Source: Romanomermis culicivorax (taxonomy: Eukaryota; Nematoda; Enoplea; Mermithida; Mermithidae). From it: 64,000 nucleotides of DNA. The stretch spans positions 744,001 to 808,000 of the forward strand of contig CAWUHX010000146.1 in the NCBI GenBank assembly GCA_963922205.1, written 5' to 3'. Shown here piece after piece: positions 9,607 to 21,600 of the stretch. How positions within the stretch are numbered: position 1 is the first letter of the stretch; the number at the start of each line of letters is the position of its first letter. Both the position numbers and the translations under genes were made by a program. Under the pieces are notes generated by a model, which did not search any database, was not told where the DNA came from, and worked only from the letters and a program-made list of their open reading frames with translations.

Positions 9607-12600
9607 GTAAATTATTGGCCGTATTCAGGCTACCCCATTGGGAGAGGTATGAGGGGCATACATGTAATTGCGGGAAGCATACCTGTAAGACCTCCGACCA
9701 GTTGGGGGGGGGGGTAGAAAAAAGTCGAAATTTTTCCCAAAAAAGGCCGAAAAACATACACTTTTTTGAAAATTTTTCCAAACTGGGGGGGGGGGGGATG
9801 ATTTTGGGTACAGGGTTGGCCAAGTTGGGGGGTCCCCCCCCCCAACCCCCCAAGTACAGGTATTGCGGGAAGTGCTATGGAACCCCCTTAGAAATCGTCG
9901 ACCATATGGCTAGCCATTGGGCGACCCTCCCCCAGGATCTTCCAATCCTATGGCTAGCCATATAGTAGTCGTAGAGATCCTATACTTCTGATCGAACAAA
10001 TACTGGAAAGTGTCAATTTTTTGATGAAGAATGTCAATTTTTGAACAAAAAATGGTCAAAAACGTCAATTTTCTCGGCGCTTCGCGTCATGAATACATTT
10101 TTTCGGTCTTTTTAGACAAAAATTACTAGGTTTTAACCGATTTTTCGGACATTTTCCGTGAAAAAATTGAATCCCTCCGCCTAAAATTTTGGGAATCACT
10201 GACACCCGACCAAAAAAAGTCGCCCGACCCCCCAGACCTCAGGGCCCCGTTACATGTATGATGAGAGGGTATTACCCCCATCTAAAGACCTAAAAATTGA
10301 TCACTGATTGCCTTATTTAGGGAAAAAATGACGTGTTTAGCGGATATTTTGCCATACCACTCCCGCAATTTTTTGAATTTATCCCTACCTGATAATTTGA
10401 GCTTCGGGACGTCTGGCCATATTAGTTTCCAGAATGAAATTTTTTCCAGATCCGTCCGTGAAGTCGTATTTGGAAGGCGTGGTTGGTCCAGAATTGCCTA
10501 TAATCGTTACAATAGGATATACGTACGGGTTCCAAATTTGGGCGTTACTGGTAAGCTACTTTTTGTTTTACGAGGCTTTACGAAGCTATACCCGGTGATA
10601 TAGGTACTGTTTCTTGTATGCAACCCGTTAAAAATCATCGCGATTTAGAGCAATGGTGAATGCGAGGAACTGCTTTTCGTTAAAGATGGACCGGCGACGT
10701 TCGTAAAATTCTTGCCTGCGCCTAAAGTAGCAAACAGTATGAATTTACATTTTATAGCACTATTCGCGATTTCTCGTATAAGTTCGAAGTATTCGTAATC
10801 GTGTAAAAATGATGTAAAAACTTGTTTCCTTCGAATTTTAATCTTCCTCAACTTTTCTATGATCGGGGTTTTTTAAATATGTGTTGTGTATTTTTTATAC
10901 TTTCTGCAGAAGCTGATGAGCTGTCGTCGTGCCGGCCTTTATTGGCAGCGTGCGATGACTCTGGGTAAAATTATAAATGCGATTGTGAATTTTCCGAATT
11001 TTGATTCATTTTTTCAGTCCACAGTTTTATTCGGCCGTTAATGTCATATCGCTGAGACAAAACGGGTGCGCTGTAAGACGATTGAATTTCACGGATTCAG
11101 TAGTAAACGTGCTAACGAGCGATCGGTATATCAAATAACCATCAAATATATAATTCATTGTCTCATTACAGATTTCATTAATTTAAGGGCTTTAATTGTC
11201 ACTTTCATTGATAAATTGGTCGTTTTAGACCCTTGTACGTTAAAAGACCGATTTTGGATTAAAAGTAAGTCTTTTATTGATTAGATTTTCAGTATAGGAA
11301 GCCTTATACTAGTATTATTTTAAAGATTGCTTAACTGATTTAAATCCACATAGTGTATCATTATCCGGTTCTTGGTGTGCGTATCCCGATGTCAAAGTGA
11401 GATTAATTTTCACTTTAATGCGGTGTAACAATTTTACATACGATGAGCTCTTTTTTTTAACATTTCAGCTCAATCCCACCTTTCAGTCTTGCGGCGGTGC
11501 GTCTTGCTACGATGACTCTTCGTACACAACTCAAGTTGTTACTGTTGCGAAAGTAATTTTTATACATATGTATACTATTGTTGTAATTATGTCATTGATT
11601 ATCTTCTTCCTCGTAAATTTTCATTTTTTGGCCGGAAATTTTTCTGAAATGATAGTTTATTTTAGTAAATCCAATTTGCAGAATCTGTCGAAGACTGTCA
11701 CGGAAATTAGCGCCTCATTGGCTACTATGACGGGAGTTGGCCAGCCTAAGAGCAGGACTTTCTCTATGGGTTCTAAGAAATCCGAATCCTTAGATAACGC
11801 GGATGGTGTCGTTACAGTTTTAGTTATCGAAAACATCAGTGGTACTGAAGTAAAAGACTTTTCACTTTTGAAGATTTTTCTGTCCTCACATATTTTGCTG
11901 TTTAGTTCGATTTGCTATCTAGTACGGATAATCACGGGATTTTATTACATTTTTTGGCTAATACGACTGAACCTATAAGTTATACGAAGTTTAGCCGAAA
12001 CGGAACCTTGCTCTTAACGGCCGGGCCATCGGGTCGAACGTTCGATGTATTTTTACTGTTGCCCCACCCGTCATCGCCTTGCTTAGGGGCCGTACAACAT
12101 TTGTATGTTCTGCATAGAGGCGCCACGATAGCTAAAGTAAGCGAAGAGAAAGCCAAATTTTCCATCGAATAACGTCACTTTTCACAGGATTATCGTTGAA
12201 AACCCGTTTCTATTTTACTTTAGTTCATTCCCGTTGAAAAAAATCATATTTGTTTATAATAATGGACTAAAAAATCATGATGATACTCATACCGTTTTTT
12301 AATACTTACCGCATATTCAAGTTCTTAATTGAATAGTCGTATAATGTGAAAAATGATTTTTTTAGTAGGGCCCGCTTTTCCGGTGCTGCAGTAGTTTGTC
12401 CTACCCTGAGATCTTTTTCGAATTATCTAGCGAAGTTTAAAAAATGAGTTTTGATTTGCAGGCTGGAAAAGTTCAAATTTCTACAGAGAAGTTCCTGATG
12501 AAGTTGAGTTTTATGAAATAGAGAACAAGTTCTCAGGAGAACTTGAACTCCGCTATAGAGGGGTAAAAGTTAGCCAGGTAGGACCCGGCAAAATTATAAC

Positions 12601-15600
12601 ATTTCGGGAGAAGTTATGTACAAAAGATATAAGTTGCTCAAGTTGAGGAGACTGAAATTAAGTTTGTGCTTGGCATACTGAGCTAGAGGTCTGTACGAAC
12701 AAACAAGAAAATATGTTTCTCTTGAATCTCGATTATGACTCAGTGGGTAGTTTATGGTGTGCCGTAGGAAACTTGGATTTTGTTTTTCACTTCATATATT
12801 ACATCAGTGAGTGTTCACGCTGTGTTAGTGGGACTGATAGAAACAGAAATGGTACAGAGAATGTTGAGTTAGGGGCCTCGGCACGGTGTGTTCGTGCAAG
12901 GACTTGGAAAAAATAGTCGTTCTTGGTAGTAGCTCAGTGAGTTTTCTGCATTGTGATGGATTTAGAAAACGTTATTTCACCTGATATAGCTGAGAGTGTT
13001 CACACACTTGGGAAAATATTGTCTCTCTTGATCGTAGCTCAGTGGGTTGTCTGCGCTTGCTCTATGATGGACTTGGCAAAATTTCCCCTTTCTTTCGCTT
13101 CCGACACTGAGAAAAGTTGCAGGCGTTTTGCCTGTCTGTTAAGTACATCATAAGTCAACTTTTGATGAATTTTTGTACGTGGCTGCCTCTGCTTTTGAAA
13201 AGTTGGGACCAGTATTTTTTTGCCGGAGGCAAATGAAAATTTTTGGGGGCAAGCAAAATTGAGGTAGTCATTTGTACATGAACAAACGGCTCTTCCCCAT
13301 TAGGGAAGAAAATTTTGTGGTTAAGGTACAGAAAATATGCATTTTAGTGCCTTTTAGAAGTTCATAATCTCAAACTTTTCCGGCGCTTGGCGCCGGTTAT
13401 AACTTCAGTAATCATTAATATGTATTACCTACCTCAGACGCGGCTTTCAGAATGTCTACCTTCACGTATCATTTAATGTATAATAGTTTTCAGGCCTGTA
13501 GGCAGGGGGGGTTGGGGGACCATGCCCCCGAAATGTTTTTAGTGTTGAAAAAGGGCAAAGGTAGGGAGGGACCTTTGGTTTTTCTCTCAAGTCAAGTTAG
13601 AAAAAAGAAAGTCAAGTCAGAAATGCCAATTTTACGGTAAATTGAGTGGCAAGAAAGTGTGCCCCCCCCCCCAAAAAAAAAAAAATTCCTGGCTACAGGC
13701 TTGATAGTTTTCATCATCTCAAACGTATTATCTCATGTTTTAAGTGGTAATCTTCAATATTGTATCTTGATATTTTATGAAGATTCACAGTTTTTCCTTG
13801 AAACTTTTTTTGAGGAAGCTCCATACTTCAAGTCTCTAAACTTTTTGAAGTGATTATTCCTTCCTTAACGTAAAATCAATTCGGAAGCTTCATGGAAGTA
13901 GTTTTTGGAGATTTCCACTCTTCCACTCAAATCTTTTCGGCCAAGTTCATGCTAGTTAACGAATAAATTATTTGTTTCAAAATTTCTCAAATAATGAAAT
14001 TCTAAAAATTGTGACTTTTGAACACTGAATTCGAATCTAATTCTTGAAATAAATGTTTGGAAGATTGATTCTCCAGCGTCGCCGAATGTTAATAGACAAA
14101 AATTTTCTGGCGCTTCACGCCGGAAACATTAACATCTTTTTGGGGCTTTCAATTGTCATCATAGAGGACTTGACCATCAATTTATCATCTAATGCAAATT
14201 TATTATGCTATTGGATAGTTTTCCAGCAAATTTGTTCCAAAGTGCTTGTAAATTAGACTTGAGACCCGAAAATTTCAATTTTTTGCTGAATTTTGATGAA
14301 TTTTTTCCGTAGTTATAAATAAAATTTGAAAATTACACTGACTTGGTTTTTAGTCTTTGGCCATGATATAGAGGAACACAGGTTACTTATTTATACCTAT
14401 TTTTGCTGTGTACAAATTTTACAAATGAAATGTTGGCTGCCGTTTGTATACATGTACAAATGGGTCATTACTAAAAAAACTCATGTTGGGACTTATACTT
14501 TCACTTGGGCTGTGAGCTGTGGTAAAAGTTTTGATTTTCTTTTTGTTTCCCTCGGTAATCCATCGAGGGAGGGTCTCTACTTTTAATTAGTGATCTCTCA
14601 AATAATTCTCTCTGACATTTTTGAACAGTGAGTTGACTATTTTTCTACTGTATGTTTCGGGAACACTTTAAAAAATCTGTGTCTGTTGACAGGGGGTTTA
14701 GAAAAATATTTGCACTGTGTAATAGCCAGCTTTGGTGGAATTTCATTAGGACGCAATCATGATCCTGTCTCAGAAAACCATCGGCAATGAACACGTAATT
14801 ACAGTATGCGTTCACTGTTCGTTTACTTTGTTTCTTTTCGTCCCACCTTATCGAGCGACCCAACAACGCCAAAAAATGCATTAGAATGCTAAAAAGTGGT
14901 GTGTTATAGCTTATTTGAAAGCCAAATCTCTCGCCTTAAAATGAATACCGGAAAAACGTGTTACTTAAATGAAGTACACCTGAGGGAACGTGGAGGTGGT
15001 AGACTCTAAGCAAAAGAAAAATAATTTGTACTGTGTCATGTGAAGATGAATATAACGCAAAAAATCCCAATGACTTCACGGTAGATAGTTGCTTTTTGAC
15101 ACATTTTACACAAACTTTACATGTGAATCTTCCGAGAAGATCCTGGTTAAACTTCTTCGGATAAATTTTCAATTTCTCTACCTTATATTTTTTGGTCGGA
15201 TAAGTTTATCCTAGAGGAGTTGAAAATCTCTCCGGAGAAGTTCTCCTGCATACAAGTTTCTCCAGCTCTATAAAACTGGGCCCTGAGTTCACCTGAAAAT
15301 CTTTATTCGTCCTTGTTATTGTTTTATTTTCCCAATTCTTAAAAGTATGTTATACTAGCAAAATCCATGTCGCAAGGAACTAGAAAATATTCGCTCATCA
15401 GAGGTTTTCTTACCACAAGTCCCAGTAGCATTCGTATTAATAAAAAAAAGTATCTCATTTGCACGGTTGACAAACTATACATCGTTGGTGTGAAAGTAAT
15501 GTGTGACTTTGTCGATTCTAATAACCCGCTTTTATTGTATTATCAATTCATGAAATTATGCTTGATAATAGTAGTTCCAAAAGTAATTAGGCTCTTATCG

Positions 15601-18600
15601 AGGGATTCAGAATGTATTTTTTATTCTGTTTAACTTATGGAATAAGTGTTAGCGAATGACCATTTTTGATTTTTTACCTCAATTTGTTCTATCTTTTATG
15701 TAATGTTCATCTCTAACTTTTCTTTTAAATTTCTCACTTTCACAAGGTGTACATTAACCTGAGAAACCTGGAAGAGTCAGGGAAAAGACTTGTACCTGGA
15801 AAATATGGAAAAGTCGGAAGTTTGATTAGGATTTTATGCTGTAGTTGTTTTCATTGCAAAGCCCATTCTTGGCACAAAAAACTGTCAAGGAATTGAAACA
15901 GAATTATTTAAAGAAAAATACGCAGCTACTGAAACGAAAAATTGTGACAGCTTAGATTAAATTGTTGAAAGACAAGAAATGCAATGCTTGAGAAAATTTA
16001 TTTTTAGAAAAAAAGTGTTGAGCTTACAAATCGCAGAAGTCGAAAAAAATATTTTAGAATCAATCAAATAGAATTCTTCATAATTTTATACGTGTTTACA
16101 GCCTCTGCTCAGTACTTGGCAAGGAAATATGTTCTTGCTGATCGAAGAATCTCAATTTTTGGTTGTTTGCCTGATTTCTGATTTTTACTCGTCTTCTTCA
16201 GTCAAAAACTAATTTGATTTCTGTTGTTCCGACCAAATTTATGAAAAATGGTTGATTTCCAGCGGATACTGTTGGTTTTCTAATTTTTTAGCGGCACTGA
16301 CAAAATCTAGCTGATTGTTTGGCACTCTATGGATGAATTATTGATTTTCGCTGCGAAAAAACCTGGAAAATTCTTTAAAAATGATCTAGAAACGTTGGAA
16401 AAGTCAGGGAATTCCCTTTCGGAAAACGGTTGAACACCCTGGTTTCAGTCATCAGCGCGCGTGCTAACGTCTGAAATTTCTATTAGCACGGCTCTGGTTT
16501 CATTAGCACCGTGCTAAGAAAAACCCTATCACTTATTACATACATATTTGATTCGTCACACTTTAATACATATATGTGTGTACATAGATACTTGATCTAT
16601 CGTTCGCTTCTGATTCGCGATGGGTTGCAATTTCGACGGCTAACGGCACAACGCACGTTTTCCCAATAACGCCTTACGGAGGTATGTACGATTTTTCTGC
16701 ATTGATTTTTATTTTTCATTTTACGATCATTTTTGTTTGCAGGAGCGATCAATTTTCGCACTCACGCAGGCCCTAAAGTCGTGAATCGTGAAAGTCGATT
16801 TCACAGGAGCGCCGGTTTAGATACTCTTGATAATTCAGTTACTTCCGGAATCTACCATTCATCGTCTACCAGTGCTATAGCCGTACATTCGCCTCACAAA
16901 CGTATGCAAAAACATTATTTGGCCCACATGGGTTACTTTTAGCATTTACAACAATCGTTTTTGAATCTATTCATTATCATACCTGGACAAGGTTTAACTA
17001 GGTGCAACTCGGTACCAGATGACTAGATTCTCAGCACCAGATCATGCTTTGTAAACCGATTTTAACCTAGAAAATGCAATTGAGAATTCAACCAAGTAAA
17101 CAGGAAATCGGCCAATAAACCAGAGAATGAACTAACCAACCAATCAGTCAGGGAATCAGTTAACCAATCTGTCGCAGTGAAGCAACTAATCAGTTAATCA
17201 ATCAACAAACCAGTGAATCAATGAATCAATCAGGGAAACAGCCACCCATGGAATCAAGGAACCAACCAACCAATCATGGAAAAAACTAATCAATCAACCA
17301 GGGAATCAACCAACCAACCTGGGAATCAACCAAGCAACCAATCAGGGAAACAACTAACCAATCAACCAGGGGATCAGCCAACCAACCAGAGAATCGATGA
17401 ATCAACCAACTAACCAATCGAGGTATCAATTGACTAGCCAATCAGGGAATCAACCAACCAACCGACCAACCAGGGAATCAATGAAGCAACTAACCAAGTA
17501 ATCAGGGAAACAACCAACCAATCGGGGAAATGACCAATCAACCAATCAGAAAATCAACCAACTAACCAGGGAATCAACTAACCAACGCGTGAATCAACCA
17601 AGCGACCCGGAAATCAACCAAGCAACCAATCAGGGAAACAAATAACTAATCAACCAGGGGATCAGCTAACCAACCAGAGAATCGATGAATCAACCAACTA
17701 ACCAGTCGAGGCATCAATCAACTAGCCAATCGGGGAATCAACCAACCAACTAATAAATCGGGGGAACCAACCAACCAACCAATCAGGGAAACAACCAACC
17801 AACCAGGATATCAGTCAGTCAACCAGAGAATCAATGAATCGGCTGACTAACAAATCGAAACATCAACCAACCAACCGAGAAATCAATCAGCCAACCAAGG
17901 AATCAATGAACTAAACAACCAACCAATCAGAGAATCAGTGAACCAATCGGGTAATCAACCAATCAACCAGGGAATTAATGAACCAACCAACTAGGGAATC
18001 ATTAAGCCAACCAACCAGAGAATCAATGAACCAACCAACTAGCCAATCAAGGAATCAACCAACCAACCACCTAGTGAATCAGGAAATCAATCAACTAACA
18101 ACTAGTCTGGGAATAAACCAAAATCCAACTACCGGGAAATCAACCAACCAACAAGGAAAAGCAACCTACTTTGATTTCCTTGTTGATTGATTGATTCACT
18201 AGGTGAATAAACAGAATAATAGTAATTATAATTTGCAGGTAAATTTTTAACTGACTGTTTATCTGAATCAGCTAACTTATCAGCGAGGTAGGAAATTATC
18301 AACCGAATCACAGTGTCAATGAACCAACCAGTCAGGAAACTAATCTCAACTAACCAATTGATTAACACAGCCAAAAAAGGAATCAATCGAACATCAGGGA
18401 AACGAAACCAATAAATTAAGGAATTAGCCATCATAATTACCAACCACCAATGGAATCCAGTAAAGCATTTGTACATGACTTGGTGGTGATATAATTGTTC
18501 AAGCATACCGGTAGAAGATCCGATCAGTTGGGGAGAGGGTAAACACCAAATTTTTGGGTGGGGGTCTCATAATTTTGGGCAGTCCACAAAAGAACTGAGA

Positions 18601-21600
18601 ATTTTATCAAAAAGGGCCGAACGAGCTATTTTTTTCCGAGTTGGGGAGTCCCAAGTTTGTGATTAGCATAGGGGTATATTTTTATCTGATGATTTGATAA
18701 TGGTTTTTGCTCCCATGATTGGATCATCAGTTTGCAAACTCGGCCATTGAGCAGTATATTTTTTTGGTTGAAATTTTCAATTGGTGAACCATTGATTTTG
18801 ATCCTCATGAATTTGTCAGGGTGCGCAAGGCTGAAGCTATTTATTATCGTGTTTATAATTAAAAAATAGGTACAACTCTGGTGTTTTATTTGTACGAGCC
18901 TTTTTGTCAGCCAAAAATTTTTTGTATTCTATAAAACCATGATTTTGAGTGTATATTTGCACCATCCTCCTTCCAGACCAGGGTTTTTTCTACACACTTT
19001 CATCCGCACCGTGCGGAAATAACTCACAATTTTTTTCCCACGGGAAAATTTTTTCCATTCGAAGTTGAAATCATTCTAAAAATGTGTAAAACGATCGAAA
19101 TTGTGGTTAATTTTCTTATCGGTCAGTAAATTCCCAGTTGGGTTGATTGATTCCCTGATTTATTGGTTGTCTGGCCGATTGATTATCTGATTAGTGGTTG
19201 GTTGGTTGATCCTCTGGTTATTCTGTTGATACATTGATTCTCTGATTGCGTAATTTTCTGATTAACTAGTTATTTGATTTCATGGTTGATTCGATGAAGC
19301 AACGAGTGATCAGTTAACTCGGTTAATTCACCGATTTGTCGATTTATTGACTCCCTCATTACTTGGTTGATTGATGGGTTGTTTCCTGATAAGCCGGTTG
19401 GTTGGTCATCGAGTTTTTGCATTTCATACTCTTTCTCTGAGCGCTCAATCCCATTTTTCCGATTAAAATCGGTTAACATACAAAACATGATCAAGTGCTG
19501 AGTCTGGTACCAAAGTTGCCTCAACTGGTACCGAGTTGCATCCAGTTGAACCTATTGTCCAGATGTGGTGGCATACATCTTTTTTCGCTCAATTTACTGT
19601 TAAATTCGCTTTTCTGACTTGACTTTTTCTTGAAGAAAAAACCAAAGGCGCCTCTACTTTTTTAACACTTGAAACATTTGGGGTGGCATGTCCCCCCCAA
19701 TTCCCCTGCCTACAGGCCTGGTAAAGATAATTTGTAATACTCTCAGTTCATATTTTCCCTAGAAAAATGATGGTATGAAATAAATGTATGGAGAAATGTG
19801 AGAAGAATCAACAAATTCATATTAATCGTGAAAATTATATTCTCGCTATGAAGTGAAGAGTTTTGCTCACTCTAGTAGAGACATCTCAGATTTATGGAAA
19901 CTATCATGGATAACTGAGAAATAAAACTTGACCTTTTTTTTTGCTTCAGCTTAGTTGTAGTGAACATTATAAATTATTGCCATTGCCGGCGCAGAACGTC
20001 GGAGAGCAGTAAAAACACCAAAAAAAATTTCCACTAGTACACTGGTATGTCCTGAAAAGTGTGTAGACTCTTGAATAAACTTGAGAGATTGCATTCTGTC
20101 CATTTTCTACAAGATAAATTTACTATGCATCTGGTTCCCTACTTTCGTTTGGCATGGCAACCATCATAACGATTCGGGAACCAACCAACTTTTTGGCCTT
20201 GCTAGTACCAGATGAACCGATAGGGTTTGTCCAGGTATGTTCATTATTATAGTAAAATTAGGGCATGAAAATAATCTGAAAATCAGAAATCAATACGTGA
20301 AACATGTGCTCAAAAATTCTGAAGTCTTCGTATGTGCGAATGCGAAAGAATCCGCATATAAGCTTATGTCTAGGCCAGCTAAAATTCTATGAAGACTTCA
20401 TTTACGGTCCACTGTTTTCTAATAATCTCTACAATTTTTGCAAAAATTATTTTAAACTTTACAAAAAACTAAATCAAAGACAAATGGTCTGCGTGGAGAA
20501 AGGAACATTCAATATGTCATTTGTTTTTTGGAACCATTCATTCCTGGAAAAATTCAAGAAAATGGCACTGAAATGTCGATTTGTTGCTAAACATATATGT
20601 CAAAGCGATATCAGTGAACCCTAATCAATCTTTAAACTGATTATTCATAAGAATTCTATTGTGTACACGCCCCGTTTTCATTGGTCAATTTTTTTATTCC
20701 CGTCTGAATGGTACTTGATTCACAACGATTTTTTTTGTCAGCCAAAGACCAATACCCTAGCGTCGCCAATCCGCACGGATCGTTATACCGCGCCGCCAGC
20801 AATCCTCGTTTACCACCGTACGCGTCGCCCCAAATTCTATTCGCCGCTTCGAAAATTAAACAATCGTCGGCGCATTTCGTCGCTGCTGCTTTGCCTCTCG
20901 TCGACTATGGTACGACTGTGGTATCGGCTGTTCCGGCTGCTTTGACGTCGGCTGCGGGCGGTGCTCTTGATTCCGCATGTAATCTGAAACAACGACCGTC
21001 GTTGAACAGCGCCAGTTACAGGCAAATGGCGGCGAATTTCGCTCCGGCGCGAGGTTTAAAAGCAATGGGAAGTCCATCACTAAGAAATGGTGAGTTGTTT
21101 TTGTTTTGTTCATTACATTTCGAAAAGCTTTCTACAACTTCGTTATTTTGTTTTATGTTCTTCTTTTTTCTTACGTTCTTAATTTTATTCTTATGATTTG
21201 TCTTTTTTTATTACGTATTCAATATTTTTCCGTCGTTTCAAAAATATGTCGGCCAACTCTATCTTCATGAATATCGTCATCGGCAAGCAAAAAATTCTTA
21301 ATGCTCTCTACCTAACTTCACATTCCAATTTAATTGCTATTGCCTCAAATTATTCTCGTTCTTCTATGTCTAATTTTTTCTCTATGAGTGTCATTATGAA
21401 AATTGTAAGCTTTCGAATTTTCAAATTTCTCAAATGAAACTTTTTCGTGATATCAAAACAAATTTTGGGTTTTCCAAAATAGTGTCACATGAATTTTTCA
21501 ATGCTTCTCTGAAAACATATGTGAATTTGAAACTGAAATCTGGCTGTAATAAAATATGATTAAGAAACATTAAAGAAAATATTGAAAAAATTCCAATTAG

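Larger units (their letters stand above)
12367..15291. mobile_element. Possible long element with AGGGCCC termini
   Basis: The left end TAGGGCCCGCTTTTCCGG aligns with the reverse complement of the right end, CAGGGCCCAGTTTTATAGAG, and the similarity continues inward through GCTG, A and TTGT. Both subterminal regions carry GAGAAGTTC / GAACTTCTC words. No target duplication is visible, so the boundaries are tentative. Confidence 0.45.
12137..16587 (+). other. BCAS3 intron 10, 4.45 kb, transposon-rich
   Basis: Contains a possible TIR element (12367-15291), degenerate tandem repeats (12713-13090), repeat D with a nested hAT MITE (13335-13800), sequence at 13860-14310 also found at 36180-36600, and a possible hAT-like element (15744-16441). 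No further exon was found. Confidence 0.6.
16978..20239. mobile_element. Foldback-like composite DNA transposon, 3.26 kb
   Basis: Fills most of BCAS3 intron 12. Ends CATACCTGGACAA and TTGTCCAGGTATG are exact inverse repeats, flanked by a perfect 8-bp duplication TTCATTAT (16970-16977 and 20240-20247). The left arm continues with GTGCAACTCGGTACCAGATG, then about 1.1 kb of degenerate AACCAACCAATCAGGGAATC repeats. The right side has the complementary TTGGTTGATTCCCTGATT repeats (19130-19420) and an inner copy of the terminal block in reverse (19440-19566). Long inverted arms made of short tandem repeats are the hallmark of foldback elements. Nested pieces are a B-like copy and a hAT MITE. No transposase frame is present. 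Confidence 0.85.

Noticed and set aside
9492..9965. A 157-codon open frame as one protein
   Set aside because: Only its first third is BCAS3 exon 1; the rest reads through intron 1 into nested A and B elements.
11397..11978. A 193-codon open frame as a membrane protein
   Set aside because: It runs through BCAS3 exons 8, 9 and part of 10 plus the short introns; the hydrophobic parts are intronic.
17090..18180. CRISPR-like array
   Set aside because: The repeats are short, degenerate and contiguous, with no unique spacers of fixed length; the host is an animal.
17978..18190. NQPT-rich repeat protein
   Set aside because: It is a chance reading of the AACCAATC tandem array in the foldback element.
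20304..20624. A 106-codon frame as an extra BCAS3 exon or a separate gene
   Set aside because: No similarity to BCAS3, no usable splice borders in the right phase, and no recognisable motif.
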